NCBI GenBank assembly: GCA_038501195.1 | Contig: JBBPUQ010000001.1 | Coordinates: 2,790,001-2,854,000, forward strand | Direction: 5' to 3' | Length of the DNA: 64,000 nucleotides | Source: Nemania diffusa | Taxonomy: Eukaryota > Ascomycota > Sordariomycetes > Xylariales > Xylariaceae | Shown here: in pieces, positions 36,331 to 47,816 of the stretch | How positions within the stretch are numbered: position 1 is the first letter of the stretch | Layout: every line of letters starts with the position of its first letter | Position numbers and translations under genes: made by a program | Notes under the pieces: model-generated | Databases searched by the model: none | Told to the model about the DNA's origin: nothing | Seen by the model: the letters and a program-made list of their open reading frames with translations, nothing else

Positions 36331-37295
36331 CGCTTCTGCTATAGAAAGGTAATATAGGAGAGAAGGCTGGATAGAGAATCGGGTATGAATGTGAAACCGC
36401 AGCTAATCACTGTGGTCTGTTGCGCACCTCAATCGAGGAAGCCCTCAGACCGCTACCACCAACACACCAAGGACTGAACCAGCCCTGGAGGACTTCGGAT
36501 GCGAAGTGGAGATATATCGACGCGTCCGAAGGAGTTGGGTGCGACTATGGCGTATAAATTGATCAAATAGAAGCAGCTAATGCGGGATATAGAGAAGTTC
36601 CGAAGAATTGCAATCCGATTCTAGTTGCTAAATACCGAAACACGTGTTGGCAGTCGGGTCTAGAAAATCGTAGATGACGATGGATGTATATTCGAGATGG
36701 AAAGGGAAGAAGACTTTTTGGTGGAGAACGAGATTGGCTACCACAGAAGACCCGAAATCTCGAGGAGGTGCGGGGTGCAATCCAGTGTCTCGATGCACAT
36801 CAGCTGGGTTAGTCGGAGAGGGATGCAGGTGTGCGAAGGAGGTCGACCCCGACGTAAGCGAAGGACGATAGGCAACGACGGTAGAGCTGTTCTCCGTGGT
36901 CGAGAGATGCTAGGATCAGTCAGATCATTTGCGACAATGTTGAGAACAGAAGGGTGGGCACAGGAAGAGGATGGAGAGAATAAAAAAAAAATTATTAAAA
37001 AAATCGGTAGTAGTAAATAAAAGAGGAGAACGGTCAACAGCTAATGCGAAAAGATGACTGTGCTAGAGAAGATGGAGCCGGACCAAGACCCAGGCACAAA
37101 TCCCGAGGCGAACAGTAAATTAGCCCACAGCAGCAGGCGCAACAAGTCATGAAAGTATCTAGACCATTGAAACAACAACGTGGCAATAGCAACAACAGAG
37201 TGAACAGTTTGACTGACCTGACAAATAGATTGCGTAGGAACACAGGTGTCTAAATCTCTTACGCTCCTGGAACTATAAAAGAAGCAAGGTAGAGT

Positions 37296-37314
37296 AGAGA
37301 GAGAGAGAGAGAGA
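37296..37314. repeat. GA dinucleotide repeat
   Basis: About nine GA units in the distal upstream region of the LARP gene. Confidence 0.9.
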
Positions 37315-37876
37315 TCCTTGGCTGGCCTGTCTTGAGTCTCCGGGGGCCGTCTGGACCGAGGGAATAATCGGAACGTGGTGCTGGGAGGAGGGATATTTCC
37401 CTAACGGGCACGGAGAAGCTGCTGGGAAGGGTAGGACAGCCTAGGGTAGGTAAGTAGGTGAGGTGGTTGGATAGATATGTATCGCTGGGACACTTGCGTG
37501 GGTGGGTAAAGAAAGAAAGACCTAAAGAAAGGCCCAGTACAGAGTATGCTGTAGGTATTGACTCGATGTGAGGTTAGGTAAAGTCTGTGGGAGAGATGTA
37601 TAGGTATTAGGGTGCAGAGTGGGTGGTATGAAAAATCCCAATAAAGAGAGATAGAGAATCTTTGTGGGCGAAGAAGTATGGTAGGGGACGCACTCTGTGT
37701 GCTAGGAGGTACATATGTAGGCAGGCTAGGTAGGTTAGGAGGTAGGTAGGTAGAAGAAAAGATAGTGAATGAGTGAGCGAGTAAGTACCTGTATTCTTCA
37801 GGGCTCGCTACCTACTCAGCAAGTGCCTTAGAGGTACGTAGGGTACCTTAGGTAGGCAGGGGTAGGGTCGATACTC

Positions 37877-37925
37877 TTTTTTTTTTTTTTTTTCTCTGGC
37901 CTGACTTGACTTGACTTGACTTGAC
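37877..37925. repeat. T17 run followed by TTGAC tandem repeat
   Basis: A run of 17 T is followed 12 bases later by four TTGAC pentamers in tandem (37906-37925). Non-coding. Confidence 0.9.
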
Positions 37926-38740
37926 GTCGAACTGCTTGGTACTTTAACTAGGTACCTTGTAGGCAGATAGGCTTCCCTCTTTCCTATGTAGGTAGGTAAA
38001 GTATGCTGTATTCTGTACCGCGTCTGCCACAAGAACATCAACTCCTGTTGCGTGTTTTCACGGGCACATCTACTTGAGGGCGTCCTAATTAATAGGCAGT
38101 CGGTGCCGAGGCCAACAGACGAGAAGAAGATGTTGGCAACGTGAGGGGGGAGAGAAGCAGGGGAAAACAGAAGAAAAATAAAAATTTAAAAAATGTTAAA
38201 AGAGTGCATGACGAGGGCTTGTGTGCAGTACTATGCTGTACCATACTAGCGTAGGTGTGCGCGGATATGTAGCCCAGAGATTTTTTTTTTTTTTGGTAAC
38301 CTCCGATCAAGGTCGTAATAAGCAGAGAAACTAAAAATTATTTTCATCTAGGAGCAAGGGCTGTGTGCTGTACTGTATAGAAGTTAGGTAGGCTAGTCAC
38401 TGCCTATCAAGTTCTCAATAATAGAAAATGATCATTAGCAGCAATCACATTTGACTTCCCCTCCTCCCCCTCTTCTCAGTCTCAGTGGTGGAAGAAGAAC
38501 CCCCACCAACTCTTGATTGTACTGCTCCCCTCTTTATTACCGTAGGTACCATTCAATTTAAGGGCAATTCACTCGGGTGAAATCTGGTCATGTCAAAAGG
38601 TATCTCTTTCTGGGCAGGGCGTACGGCACGGTATGCATTGCGGTACCATACCTTCCTTGCCTTCCTTACCTTAGCCTTCTTATGGCATGCTCAGGTTTGA
38701 TCGAACCTCTATATTCTCATTGGCGGCTTCTAGTGTGGAA

Positions 38741-38763
38741 GGACCAGGACCAGGACCAGGACC
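38741..38763. repeat. GGACCA hexamer repeat
   Basis: Nearly four tandem units of ggacca in non-coding DNA. Confidence 0.9.
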
Positions 38764-40724
38764 CTGACAAGCCCGAGCCTTCTTAATTGGGCCGCCTCCC
38801 CCACTTTGAGACAGACTGCCCAGGTGGGCTTCCCTTGGACCATACCTACAGTATGTACGCACAGCCCATAGATACCTACATAACCTGCTACATAGGTAGG
38901 TTAGAAAGGGTGTCTAATAGGTACTACCAATGGTGCGTACGCATACTGTACAGTAGGTAGGAGGTACGTAGATAACTTCTTCTAAGCATGTACCTACCTA
39001 ATATAGAGTGTTCTGTATTACACTCCCAAAGCCCAGACCAGCAGGCACGCTACCTTCTTCATCTGGTGGGGTTAAGTGGGTTTCTGAGTCGTGCTCCATC
39101 ATTCCTGGCGGATACCGCGAGCCCCCTGCTAGCAACAGAGGCTGGTATCCACCTCTATATATGTAGGTATTACATGAAACTTTACCTGTGCATCTTGAAC
39201 AAACAGCAATGAAGCTTAACTGATGATGGCCGGTGATTGAACAAATAACAAATAGCCACAGCATCGAGACTGGTTTTGGTTGGTAGCAGCTTGTGCCTAT
39301 GTAGAGGCGTCACAAATTACGCATCATGTGTAACCTAGACCAGAACAGATGGATTCTTCTCTGCGTGGAAAGAGCGCTGGTGAGGTACCTAAAAGGGTTG
39401 GAATACATCTTTAGGCAGATGCTCTGCAATGAGGTTCGTTGCTCTGTTTGTCTAGGGGCGGGCTATCCACCATGCGCATTGCGTACACAATACCTACATA
39501 CCTACTATATAGAATAACGCAAATCCTTGTCTAATCAGTTAATAGGTATCTAAACTGAGTCTCTCTCTCTTTTTCAACGTTCAGGAGTTCAAGAGACTAA
39601 CAACACGTCTCTGAAATGATTACTACTTACTACTAATACATTTCGAGCTGTGAACTAGCAAATAAGAATTCAATACAGTGTCAAGGTGGGGTGAACCTGC
39701 TACCGAGTCTTTGGTGGTCTTACCGCATGTAGGCAGGTACTTACTTCACCAATGGAGGACAGAGATCATGTACAGTATGTAGGTATTATACGGCTAGACA
39801 AAGTATAATATGCCTGCTTTTACGACGTCAAATTCTCTTTACCACCATATGGAGGCAGAGCGATGATACTTGCCTTTTCAACTACATATCTAACGGCATC
39901 TATTTTTGGTCCTGCCAAGTTGCTTAATCCATCTGTACCCCACTGTAACCATCTCCGACCGCTCCGACAGGTCCAAAGCATGCTTCCAATTTTAGAACCC
40001 GGCAGGTTTATATTCAAGCGGGTTCTAGAACCAAGAGAGTATGGCTAGTATAAGAAGCAACCTCCTTGCTCAGGCTGTGCTCGGTCGTTCCTCCATTATT
40101 TGATAGCTCAAGCGAGCTGTCCTGCCGTGCTGTAACGTCGGATTTTCCCGGCTGGGCTGCATTTGAACCCCCGGAACATTGAATATATCATCATTTACGG
40201 CGGGTAATAGCAAACTTAGAGGATCGCGTCTTACGTATGTACCCAGCTAGGGAGTGACTACGATGATAACATCGATTCGGCTTTGCGTTACAAGTAAACC
40301 TAAAATCCATGCGTGCGTCGTGCGTGCGAGATGGCTTGTTCTTGCCCAAGTCAATAATAGCAAAGCCGGGATAACCATGTTGACGATAGTATTGATGCGT
40401 GTTCCACTGAAGCCTGGATTCCGAGATGCCCTTAATTAAGGCCATACATCTTTCTAATTTCGAGATCTACATACTTAAGTCCGAAATACATATTCGTAAC
40501 AAGTAATTGCAAACACGAGGCCGGCTACCACAGCTCTGATCCCACGTACAGGAAAGTTATTAGTATACAGACACGCAGAAAGCTGTCGCGTCATAATATC
40601 GTAATGTTCAGTAGACGGAGGCTTACTCTGCGTCCAACCATCCAAACTCGCTAAAAAGTAAATGCGACTCCAGCGCGTTCTAAATTCCATAATGCCACAT
40701 ATTGTAGTAATCGATATATAAGTT

Positions 40725-41890
40725 TTAGCCAGTCATCCAGGCTGCAGCTCTTCTAGCACCAAACGTAGTAGCCAGTCGGAGACCGCTCGAACCCATAGGG
40801 AAGTAGCTAACTAGATACCATAATAGACACGCGATTTGAATGAGCGCAGATATCAAGGTCAAGATCGTATTGTGCAGCTAGAATTGCGAGTTAGCATGCG
40901 ATGATTCAGATCACAAAATAGAGATACTCACGCCAATCGAAAAGTAAATAGTGAGGGCGATAGATCCAAAGTATGCGGCAGTAAAGGGAAGGCGGGGACC
41001 TGATGTCAAGTGTTGCACATATGTCCTAAGCCCCATTACTGCTCCGAAAGAAGCTATGAAAAGAAGCGAGCCGAATGACCAACTGTACAAAACGTTTCAT
41101 ATTAGCAGATATATAGAACTTAAACATATCGCATTACGGGAGGGTCTATATGCGAAATATGATGTCACAGGTGGTGGCTAGCGTTGAGTAATGCTTGAAG
41201 GTCCGGGGGGGGGGGGCATCTGGGCCAACCGGTATGATACACATGCAAAGGCGGCTTCTTGCAGATATGTACTATATCTTGATAGGAACCGGCAAGTGCA
41301 CAACGGCAGAGCCACTGGAGCCGAGAGCAGGGATCGAGGCAACCTTGACGAAAGAAGTTAGGCCTTACAGGATAACGAATTTACGCGGCTTGGTCATGAG
41401 GACAGGCCAGAGGGCGAAGCAGAGGACGAAGCATGCGAGGGCGCCCAGATTACAGGCACCGAATATGAGTAGTCGGTCCCAACGGCTCACTAGATAAAAC
41501 CAGAGATCTTGGGTCAGCCTATGCGTAGCTTTGGTGGGTCTTTGGCCATGTGCATCAGTGAAACATGGCGCGCGGTATATGCGCATGCGCAAGCACCGGG
41601 CGCACGTCTCAGAAAACGCTGAGAATTACCCAGGTTCGATGACGTAGACGAGACGGAGAGAACTCACGAACAAACCAGCCTTCTTCTTCATCGCGACGGT
41701 TACTTGCTGGCAAGGGGGCGCCAGCACCCTCAGTTGTGGGTAATTGTACATAGCCGCGGTCCCCGAAGGGATTCAGCGACTTGATAGATGATAGGAGGCC
41801 AGTCGAGGAAGTCGTGCTAACAGGGTAGTCGGGGTCTCGACGGGACCATCCTAAAGAGTTCATAGACTCTCGGAAAGAGGCAGAGGCCAT
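40725..41890 (-). CDS. sft2: Sft2/Got1-family Golgi vesicle transport protein
   Basis: Four exons: 41668-41890, 41369-41489, 40932-41082 and 40725-40877, giving 215 residues, the usual Sft2 length. Donors are GTGAGT, GTAAGG and GTGAGT; introns are 178, 286 and 54 nt. The start MASASFRESMNSLGW and the word SLNPFGDRGYVQLPTTEG are characteristic. Four hydrophobic segments follow: about residues 84-105 (LLIFGACNLGALACFVL), 115-135 (WSFGSLLFIASFGAVMG), 150-166 (YFGSIALTIYFSIG) and 170-192 (ILTLISALIQIACLLWYLV). The end is RRAAAWMTG. Sft2 and Got1 are tetra-spanning Golgi membrane proteins acting with the t-SNARE Sed5 in traffic of endosome-derived vesicles to the Golgi. The second intron is long for this genome and carries a run of 12 C in the sense strand. 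Confidence 0.95.
41205..41216. repeat. G12 homopolymer inside sft2 intron 2
   Basis: Twelve consecutive G on the plus strand (C12 in the sft2 transcript), within the 286-nt second intron, far from either splice site. Such runs are prone to length error in sequencing and in replication. Confidence 0.9.
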
Positions 41891-44800
41891 TTTAGCGAGA
41901 CCCGTACTGGGCTATCTCGAAGAAGGCGAATATCACCGTCGGTAAGTAGATGGCGGCAGGTTGCACGGAGCACGACGGAGAAAGGATTCGGTGGAGTACG
42001 GTAGATTGTAGGGGGAAATGTTTTGTGGCTATCTGACGCGGTTCGGTAGGTGGTGTAGTTGGGTGTGTCAAATGACCCCTTTCCTGAGTTGAAAGTGGGA
42101 AATGGAAATAGTAGTTGTAGTGCTGATGTCGTCTTGAAGTCGCGTCTGGTGGTGTGGCCGTTTGTCCGTCGTTGGAAAAGTGGAGATAAAAAGCTACTGA
42201 TTGGCTACGTTGCATCTTGGCTGCCTATCTTTTTATCATGTTATCAGAGATTAGCCAAGCCACGCGGATCCAGGTCTGTGCCCATATTCTCTGGATTGGC
42301 CTAAAGCAGGGCGTGTGGCTTTACACTTAAGTTTAGGTACCTAGGTACCTTTACCTACCTTAGGTACATAAGGTATCTACATGTGTACTAGTAACCCATC
42401 CACCTAATCCACCTACATGTGGATAAGTGATCCCTCCTGCTAATACCTACTATACCTGCTACAGGTGGACGTTTTGGGATATGCATTTTCTGTACCAAGA
42501 GGTAGGCATCAGATAACATATTCTGTATGCTACCTATTTTCATGTCTTGTTTATGTACTGCGTATTTGAAGAGATCGCCTGCTTGTAAATATTTTGTGAT
42601 GTTGTACCACTAGACGTCATTCACCCACCTAGTCTACAATAATACTTCTCATTCTGTTATCCAAATTCCGTCCTTTAGGTAGCACAGTCATCCTCCATCG
42701 GTTAGATAAAGCAGCAACTTTATAAATCCGACCCCGGTAGCGTCCTGATTCGTGGAATTAGCGATCTGATCTTAGGATAGTTGTGTACCCCGATTGCGAT
42801 CGGTTCAAGGTGAGGGTTATGTCTATACCAGTAGCTTCACCTACCTACTTTGGTATCTAAGGCTGGCATCAAGGACGCTATTCGGATGTAACAGCAGGGA
42901 TCATGCATGACGCACGGCGGAGGAGCGCGGCAGCACCACCACTGAGGACGACTTGAATCAAGATTGATCGATCGCTCGCTCGCTCACTCGCTTTTCTGCC
43001 TGTCTCTCTGATGAGCCGAGTGTGGCGTTTAATGGCGACTACGTCCAATATCAAGTTCTTGACTGTGTCGGACCATACCTCCGGTCTATTACTATTTATT
43101 TACCGGTATTTCGGGGAACGGATCGTGCCGCACGATAATGGCTCTTATCATCGTACAAAATCTTGAATACGGCAACCCGCGCGCGTCGGCACGGCACGGG
43201 ATCTACTGATTGGCTCGCTGTGCATGTGAGTGTGCGAGTTGGGGTGGCAAGGGTGCGCAGAGACAAGCTTGAGAGCTTCGAGAGGGTTGGACGATCGCTG
43301 TCGGCAAGCGGCAGTCCCCAAACCCCACGGCTGTGCAGCTGCATCCGTTAACGATGGAAAAGCTCCGTTGCGTTGCATCAAGCCATCACGGACACAGCTG
43401 TTGTGACCATGTCTTGCACGCAGATGTGCTGCCTTTTCCTAACCCAGCGCACCCTATACTGTATCTACGCATACTATCTACAGTATGTAGTGGATAGGTA
43501 GTATCACGAAGATCTACCACCTAGATACCCCTCCCCCAGATGGCACCCTACGCCCCGCACGCTATCATAGGTAGGTAGGCACTAGAAGTAAGTAGGTACC
43601 TACATACTCACCCTATGTAAGAGTCTACCTAACCATACAGCAGCTCCCTGGGTAGGTAGCTTATGCGACATTTCGCTTCAGACGCGCCATAGCCGCAGAG
43701 TATTCGTTGGAGTAACCTGGGACTCCTCTCTGACAAGTAAACTGTCTAGGTACCTTGTTAGGTATCTATATAGGAAGAATGGGGGGAGGGGAAGATAAAT
43801 GCATGCTATATACAGAGTACTGGATGCCCTGAGTCTACCTACCTAGGTATGTCGTTTGTGCCTACATACTTACAGCACGGACACGCAGTAGCGAGCGAGT
43901 TACCTAACGAAGAGGACTTATACATGGGCACTAGTTACCCGAATGGGTATGCGGGCTCTCGCGCTCTTTGCTGACGCGTTTTGCTGACAGTATCATTCCA
44001 CGCATCGATACCTACGCATACTGGTTCTAAACCTACCTAAGTAGCATGAGGCCACCTATCTACTGTAAGACTTTCTTTCAGGCACAGGTATGCAGGATTG
44101 TACAGCATAGCCGCTTTCCTGTTATACCCCGTCGCTGTGATGGCTTGTAGGTCGGATGCATAATTCCCAGACTAGTAACGGGTGCCTTGCGCAAGCGACC
44201 GCGGTCGCGTCATGCCTTTGCCGTTGCAAGTTGGCCAGTCCTGATGAGCGCAGCATCTGTCTTGGATAACCCCCCCCCCAGGCAACTCCTTCTGTGTACT
44301 ACGTATGGGCAGTCATACAGGGATTATGGGAGTGAGTCAGATGGGGGAGGTTTGTCCATCCCAGTTTCCTCTGGCCTTCTTACCCTGAACGGATGAACCG
44401 GGCAACTCGGCGGTTTCGAAATGCCATGCACTATTTCGCGATTGCCATGGTATCTGGTTGCGCAAGCTAGGTAGACTAAGTGATAGAGGGTGGTATCGTG
44501 GCTTACCCAATGAGGGTTGGCTGACTTTAGCAATGTCACGAGTCCAAGCTCGCCCTCCTTCACAAACCCAGGGAACCCACCTAATTATGGTACCTTGACG
44601 ATAAGATAGAGGAGCCGACTCTGGTCTATACGCATCGAATCCAGGTATCAGAGAAACCTGGTGGAAAGAGCATCGTACTCTTCCCTTCACTGCCCCCTCT
44701 CTACACACCACCATTGCTGCTCACCACACCACCACCCGTTTACGGGCTCTACAGTACTAAGTCTCAAGAGTCAGGAGACGCAAGCGCCCGCCGTATTTTG

Positions 44801-47800
44801 CGGATAGCTTGGAAGAGATGTTCGAGGTGGGAACATGCCTATATCTAGTGGTTGGAGGCAGTAGGTGTAGACATGTGCGAGCGAATATGTAGTATGATGT
44901 AGATGGCCCGTGAGGGAATATAAAAGGCTATTTATGGCCCCGAGAGAGGCCGAGTCCAGTAGACACGAAGGATCTCGCTCGAATAATTCCCAGCCCTTTT
45001 AGAAAGCTAACTTACTCTTCTAACACCCTCACTCTATTCACTTACTTGAGAAAACCACACATCTACGAACCGCCCGATAACATCTCAGGTGTCTTAACGA
45101 AGCGGACGAGGACCCTATCTATCTACATAATACTGATTTCCTCCGAGGAATAAACCGGCCACTTTAACCTACACGGCGCTTCTAGCTTCGTAGAATAATA
45201 CCTGAGCGAATATCGACTAGAATAGTCACATCCGAAGTCATATTAGAAGCGCAGGATAACATCGACGAGTTACATGGGCTTAGCCATCTGCTATTCTGGA
45301 ACCCCGCCGACTACCTCGAATATCAATATAACATTGGGACGAGAACAAACACTCAAGGTTCGGCACGGAGACTGTTAGCAGGGAATAAGCCTCGAAGCCA
45401 CTGATACAGCGTACATCGTCACTGAAAGACCTTGTTGGTTACCTAGGATAGCTGTCCCTTGCAAGTAGGTATCCAGAAGTACTGCATGCAGGTGGAAGCG
45501 GAATAGTGAATTCGATCGGATACCGGAGTCAACGAGGAGCTTGACGGGAGGTACTTGTTGGGAGTCGGAGCCCCTCAGGTGAAGAGAGAGCAGAAGAGAG
45601 ACAGAGAGACTTGGTGCCAAGAGTCCCAAGGCTAGTACCCCACTTCCCACTTCTTGATCTACGTACAGTAGTACAGTAGGGAGAAGTGGCGCGCCCTGGC
45701 CAGTCATCCAGACTACCCGGCTGTCCGATTGCCCGCCCGCTCGCGCATAACACCGCCGGAGCTACCTACCTAAGGTACCTACTGCCTTACCGACCAACGG
45801 AGGGGAGGTACCTACTTGTTTCTACTTACAGAATCCCTACCTGGCACGCATACCTTTAGGTAGGTAGGTACCTACATACATATACCTACCTTTTTTGCCC
45901 TCTTTCAGCTCCTTGCTGCCACTGCATACCTAGGTACCTACACACCCACGCCCACACACACCCCTCTCTTTCTGTCTCCCTCTCTCTCTTTTTCTCCTAG
46001 ACACACACTACCCCTCAGTAATCCCTACGCACTCTCTGGTACAATCACCATCACCTCTTCTTCCTCCGAGTTATGCTCATTCCTAATACATAGTGCACTT
46101 GCATTAGCAGTACCTAGCATCCAAGGTCGTTTGCCATAACGCCTTCACCGTAATTTGATGAGCCACACGGCCCCAGACACCATTTCGACTGTGTTGGCTT
46201 CCGAAACCGCAAGCGCCTTTCTTGTCCCTGGAACTCTTTTGTTGCCGACGGATTTGCCTGGGTTGCCCTTCAAGTCCTATCGAGTAAGCAACGCAAAGCA
46301 GCGCGCAGCAGGGCCTGTCTGTCACTGCAAATCTGCCTTCTATTGTCTATCTATCGTCAGTCGGTAGAGGTGCCGAGGCTGCTTTTTATCGCAGGTAGTC
46401 TTCTGCCTGCTCTACCTACTTCATAGGACTTTCTAAGAGGTCGTTGCTCGCTCCTCCGCCGCCACTACTGCGACCGAGGCCTGTCTGCTTATCATTCCAT
46501 TCCATTCTCGGGAGAAGCTGGGGAGGGAGCTAAGAGACCAGCTTTGGCTGCAAACCTGGTCGCTAAATCAGTTCGCTTCGCCAAAGTTACCCGCGAGTCA
46601 CTTAGGTATACCGTGTTGCCTCCACCAAGGCACCGACCTACATCTAGGTAGGTATTGATTGTACTTTTTTACCCCGGACTGCCTCTTCAAAGGGCACGAG
46701 AGGCTGATAGCGCGCGTACCCAGGTATCTTCGCTCGTCTGGCATACCTACCGCATTTACCGCCTGGACCATTTCTATCCCAAATTCCCTATACCTTCTCC
46801 TCCTTCCCCCTCTTTCACCACTCATTCTCCTCACCTTTGACTCGACCCGTCCACAGCCATTCTGCACTAGTTTGAGCCGATCGTCAACTCTCGTGCGACA
46901 AAGTAAGCCCAAACCGATAACAACCGGTCTTCCAAGCATCTTTTCAGTTTATTGCAGTCTGACCTGTCTCTCTCCATAGTTCCACTCCCCTTGTCGCTTT
47001 TTCTCACCTAAGAATCCCACCAACTCAACATAACGGTCGCATTTCTTGGGCCGCTCGTCATCGCATATTATTCCCTCGCAGTCTTAGACCTGTGCCACCC
47101 TATCACCGCCTTTGATTATTATTGTCCTTCATCTTGAGGGATACAGCGGGATTATCAACCTGAAATAACCTTTCTTCTTTCCTTGCTTTGTCATAGGCAC
47201 TCGAAAGTCGACAACAGTAAAACTGCCCACTGGTCCGCTTAGGCGCTGTCGCCCACCATTTAGCACCTACACAGTTATCGCCGACCAACCACTGATCCTC
47301 CGGTTCGGATTTCTACCTCAATTTAGCAACACGCAAAGCACAAGAAGGTGTCCCAATTCGCACTACCGCCCAACAGACCAACCAGGATAGCGACACCGCC
47401 TCCGCTAGACACAAGAAGACTCCCTTGTTCGCCTGCACTACGACGTACGCCTACTCCCAGGTTCACTAACCTATTTTCATAACTACCTAACCGGATTATA
47501 TGGCATTATAGCCCATCACCGGCTCTGAACCTAACATTTTGAAGTGTAACACCGGTGAGTAACTACTATCTCTCGATTCTATGCTCGCCCTAGGGTCGTC
47601 TATCTCACGCGCAATGTGTTGTCCGTTGGGCTGCACCACCTACGTGTTGCAATATTCTGTCCTCTCTTTAGTACCGTTCGTCTCGGGGATGTAGGGCTGA
47701 CCCTGTTGATTGTCAATAGCATCGAGCTTCGGTGCGACGAGACACACACGATCCCTTTAGTCGCTCTTCACGGCATGACATATCTTTCGGCTAACTTTAG

Positions 47801-47816
47801 TCATACGCACAATACG
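41891..47816. other. Gene-poor region; right part is the bHLH gene leader
   Basis: The left 300-400 bp are the promoter of the minus-strand sft2. From 42,300 to 45,900 no protein gene is recognised; TAGGTACC words are very dense at 42330-42460, 43440-43650, 43740-43860 and 45760-45930. CA- and CT-rich strips at 45940-46015 and pyrimidine-rich DNA to 47,500 look like the promoter and leader of the bHLH gene. A likely leader intron runs from GTGAGT at 47555 to ctaactttag ending at 47800. A promoter-like spot at 44919 is listed separately. Confidence 0.5.
44919..44925 (+). promoter_or_regulatory. TATA box-like element with no clear gene downstream
   Basis: TATAAAA is followed 70-140 bp later by a C/T-rich, ATG-free strip (about 44995-45060) that looks like a fungal transcript leader. 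Beyond it is a frame without ATG (45186-45404, about 72 codons, plus strand) that I cannot assign. It may be a non-coding transcript, a decayed gene or chance. Confidence 0.3.

Larger units (their letters stand above)
36331..40724. other. Gene-poor region with many short repeats
   Basis: The left end is the promoter and leader side of the LARP gene, with several purine-rich strips up to about 37,800. Marked simple repeats are a GA run, a T17 run followed by TTGAC units, and GGACCA units, listed separately. TAGGTAGG words are dense near 37440-37860 and 38830-39000. Open frames here (for example 36697-37020, plus) look like chance. The right end is the 3' flank of the Sft2 gene. No gene recognised. 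Confidence 0.55.

Noticed and set aside
36697..37020. 107-codon plus-strand frame upstream of the LARP gene
   Set aside because: Purine-rich leader DNA read in frame; ends in a Lys run from an A tract; no resemblance.
40140..40175. Possible tRNA T-arm (tttgaacccc) on the minus strand
   Set aside because: No matching D arm, anticodon arm or acceptor stem around it.
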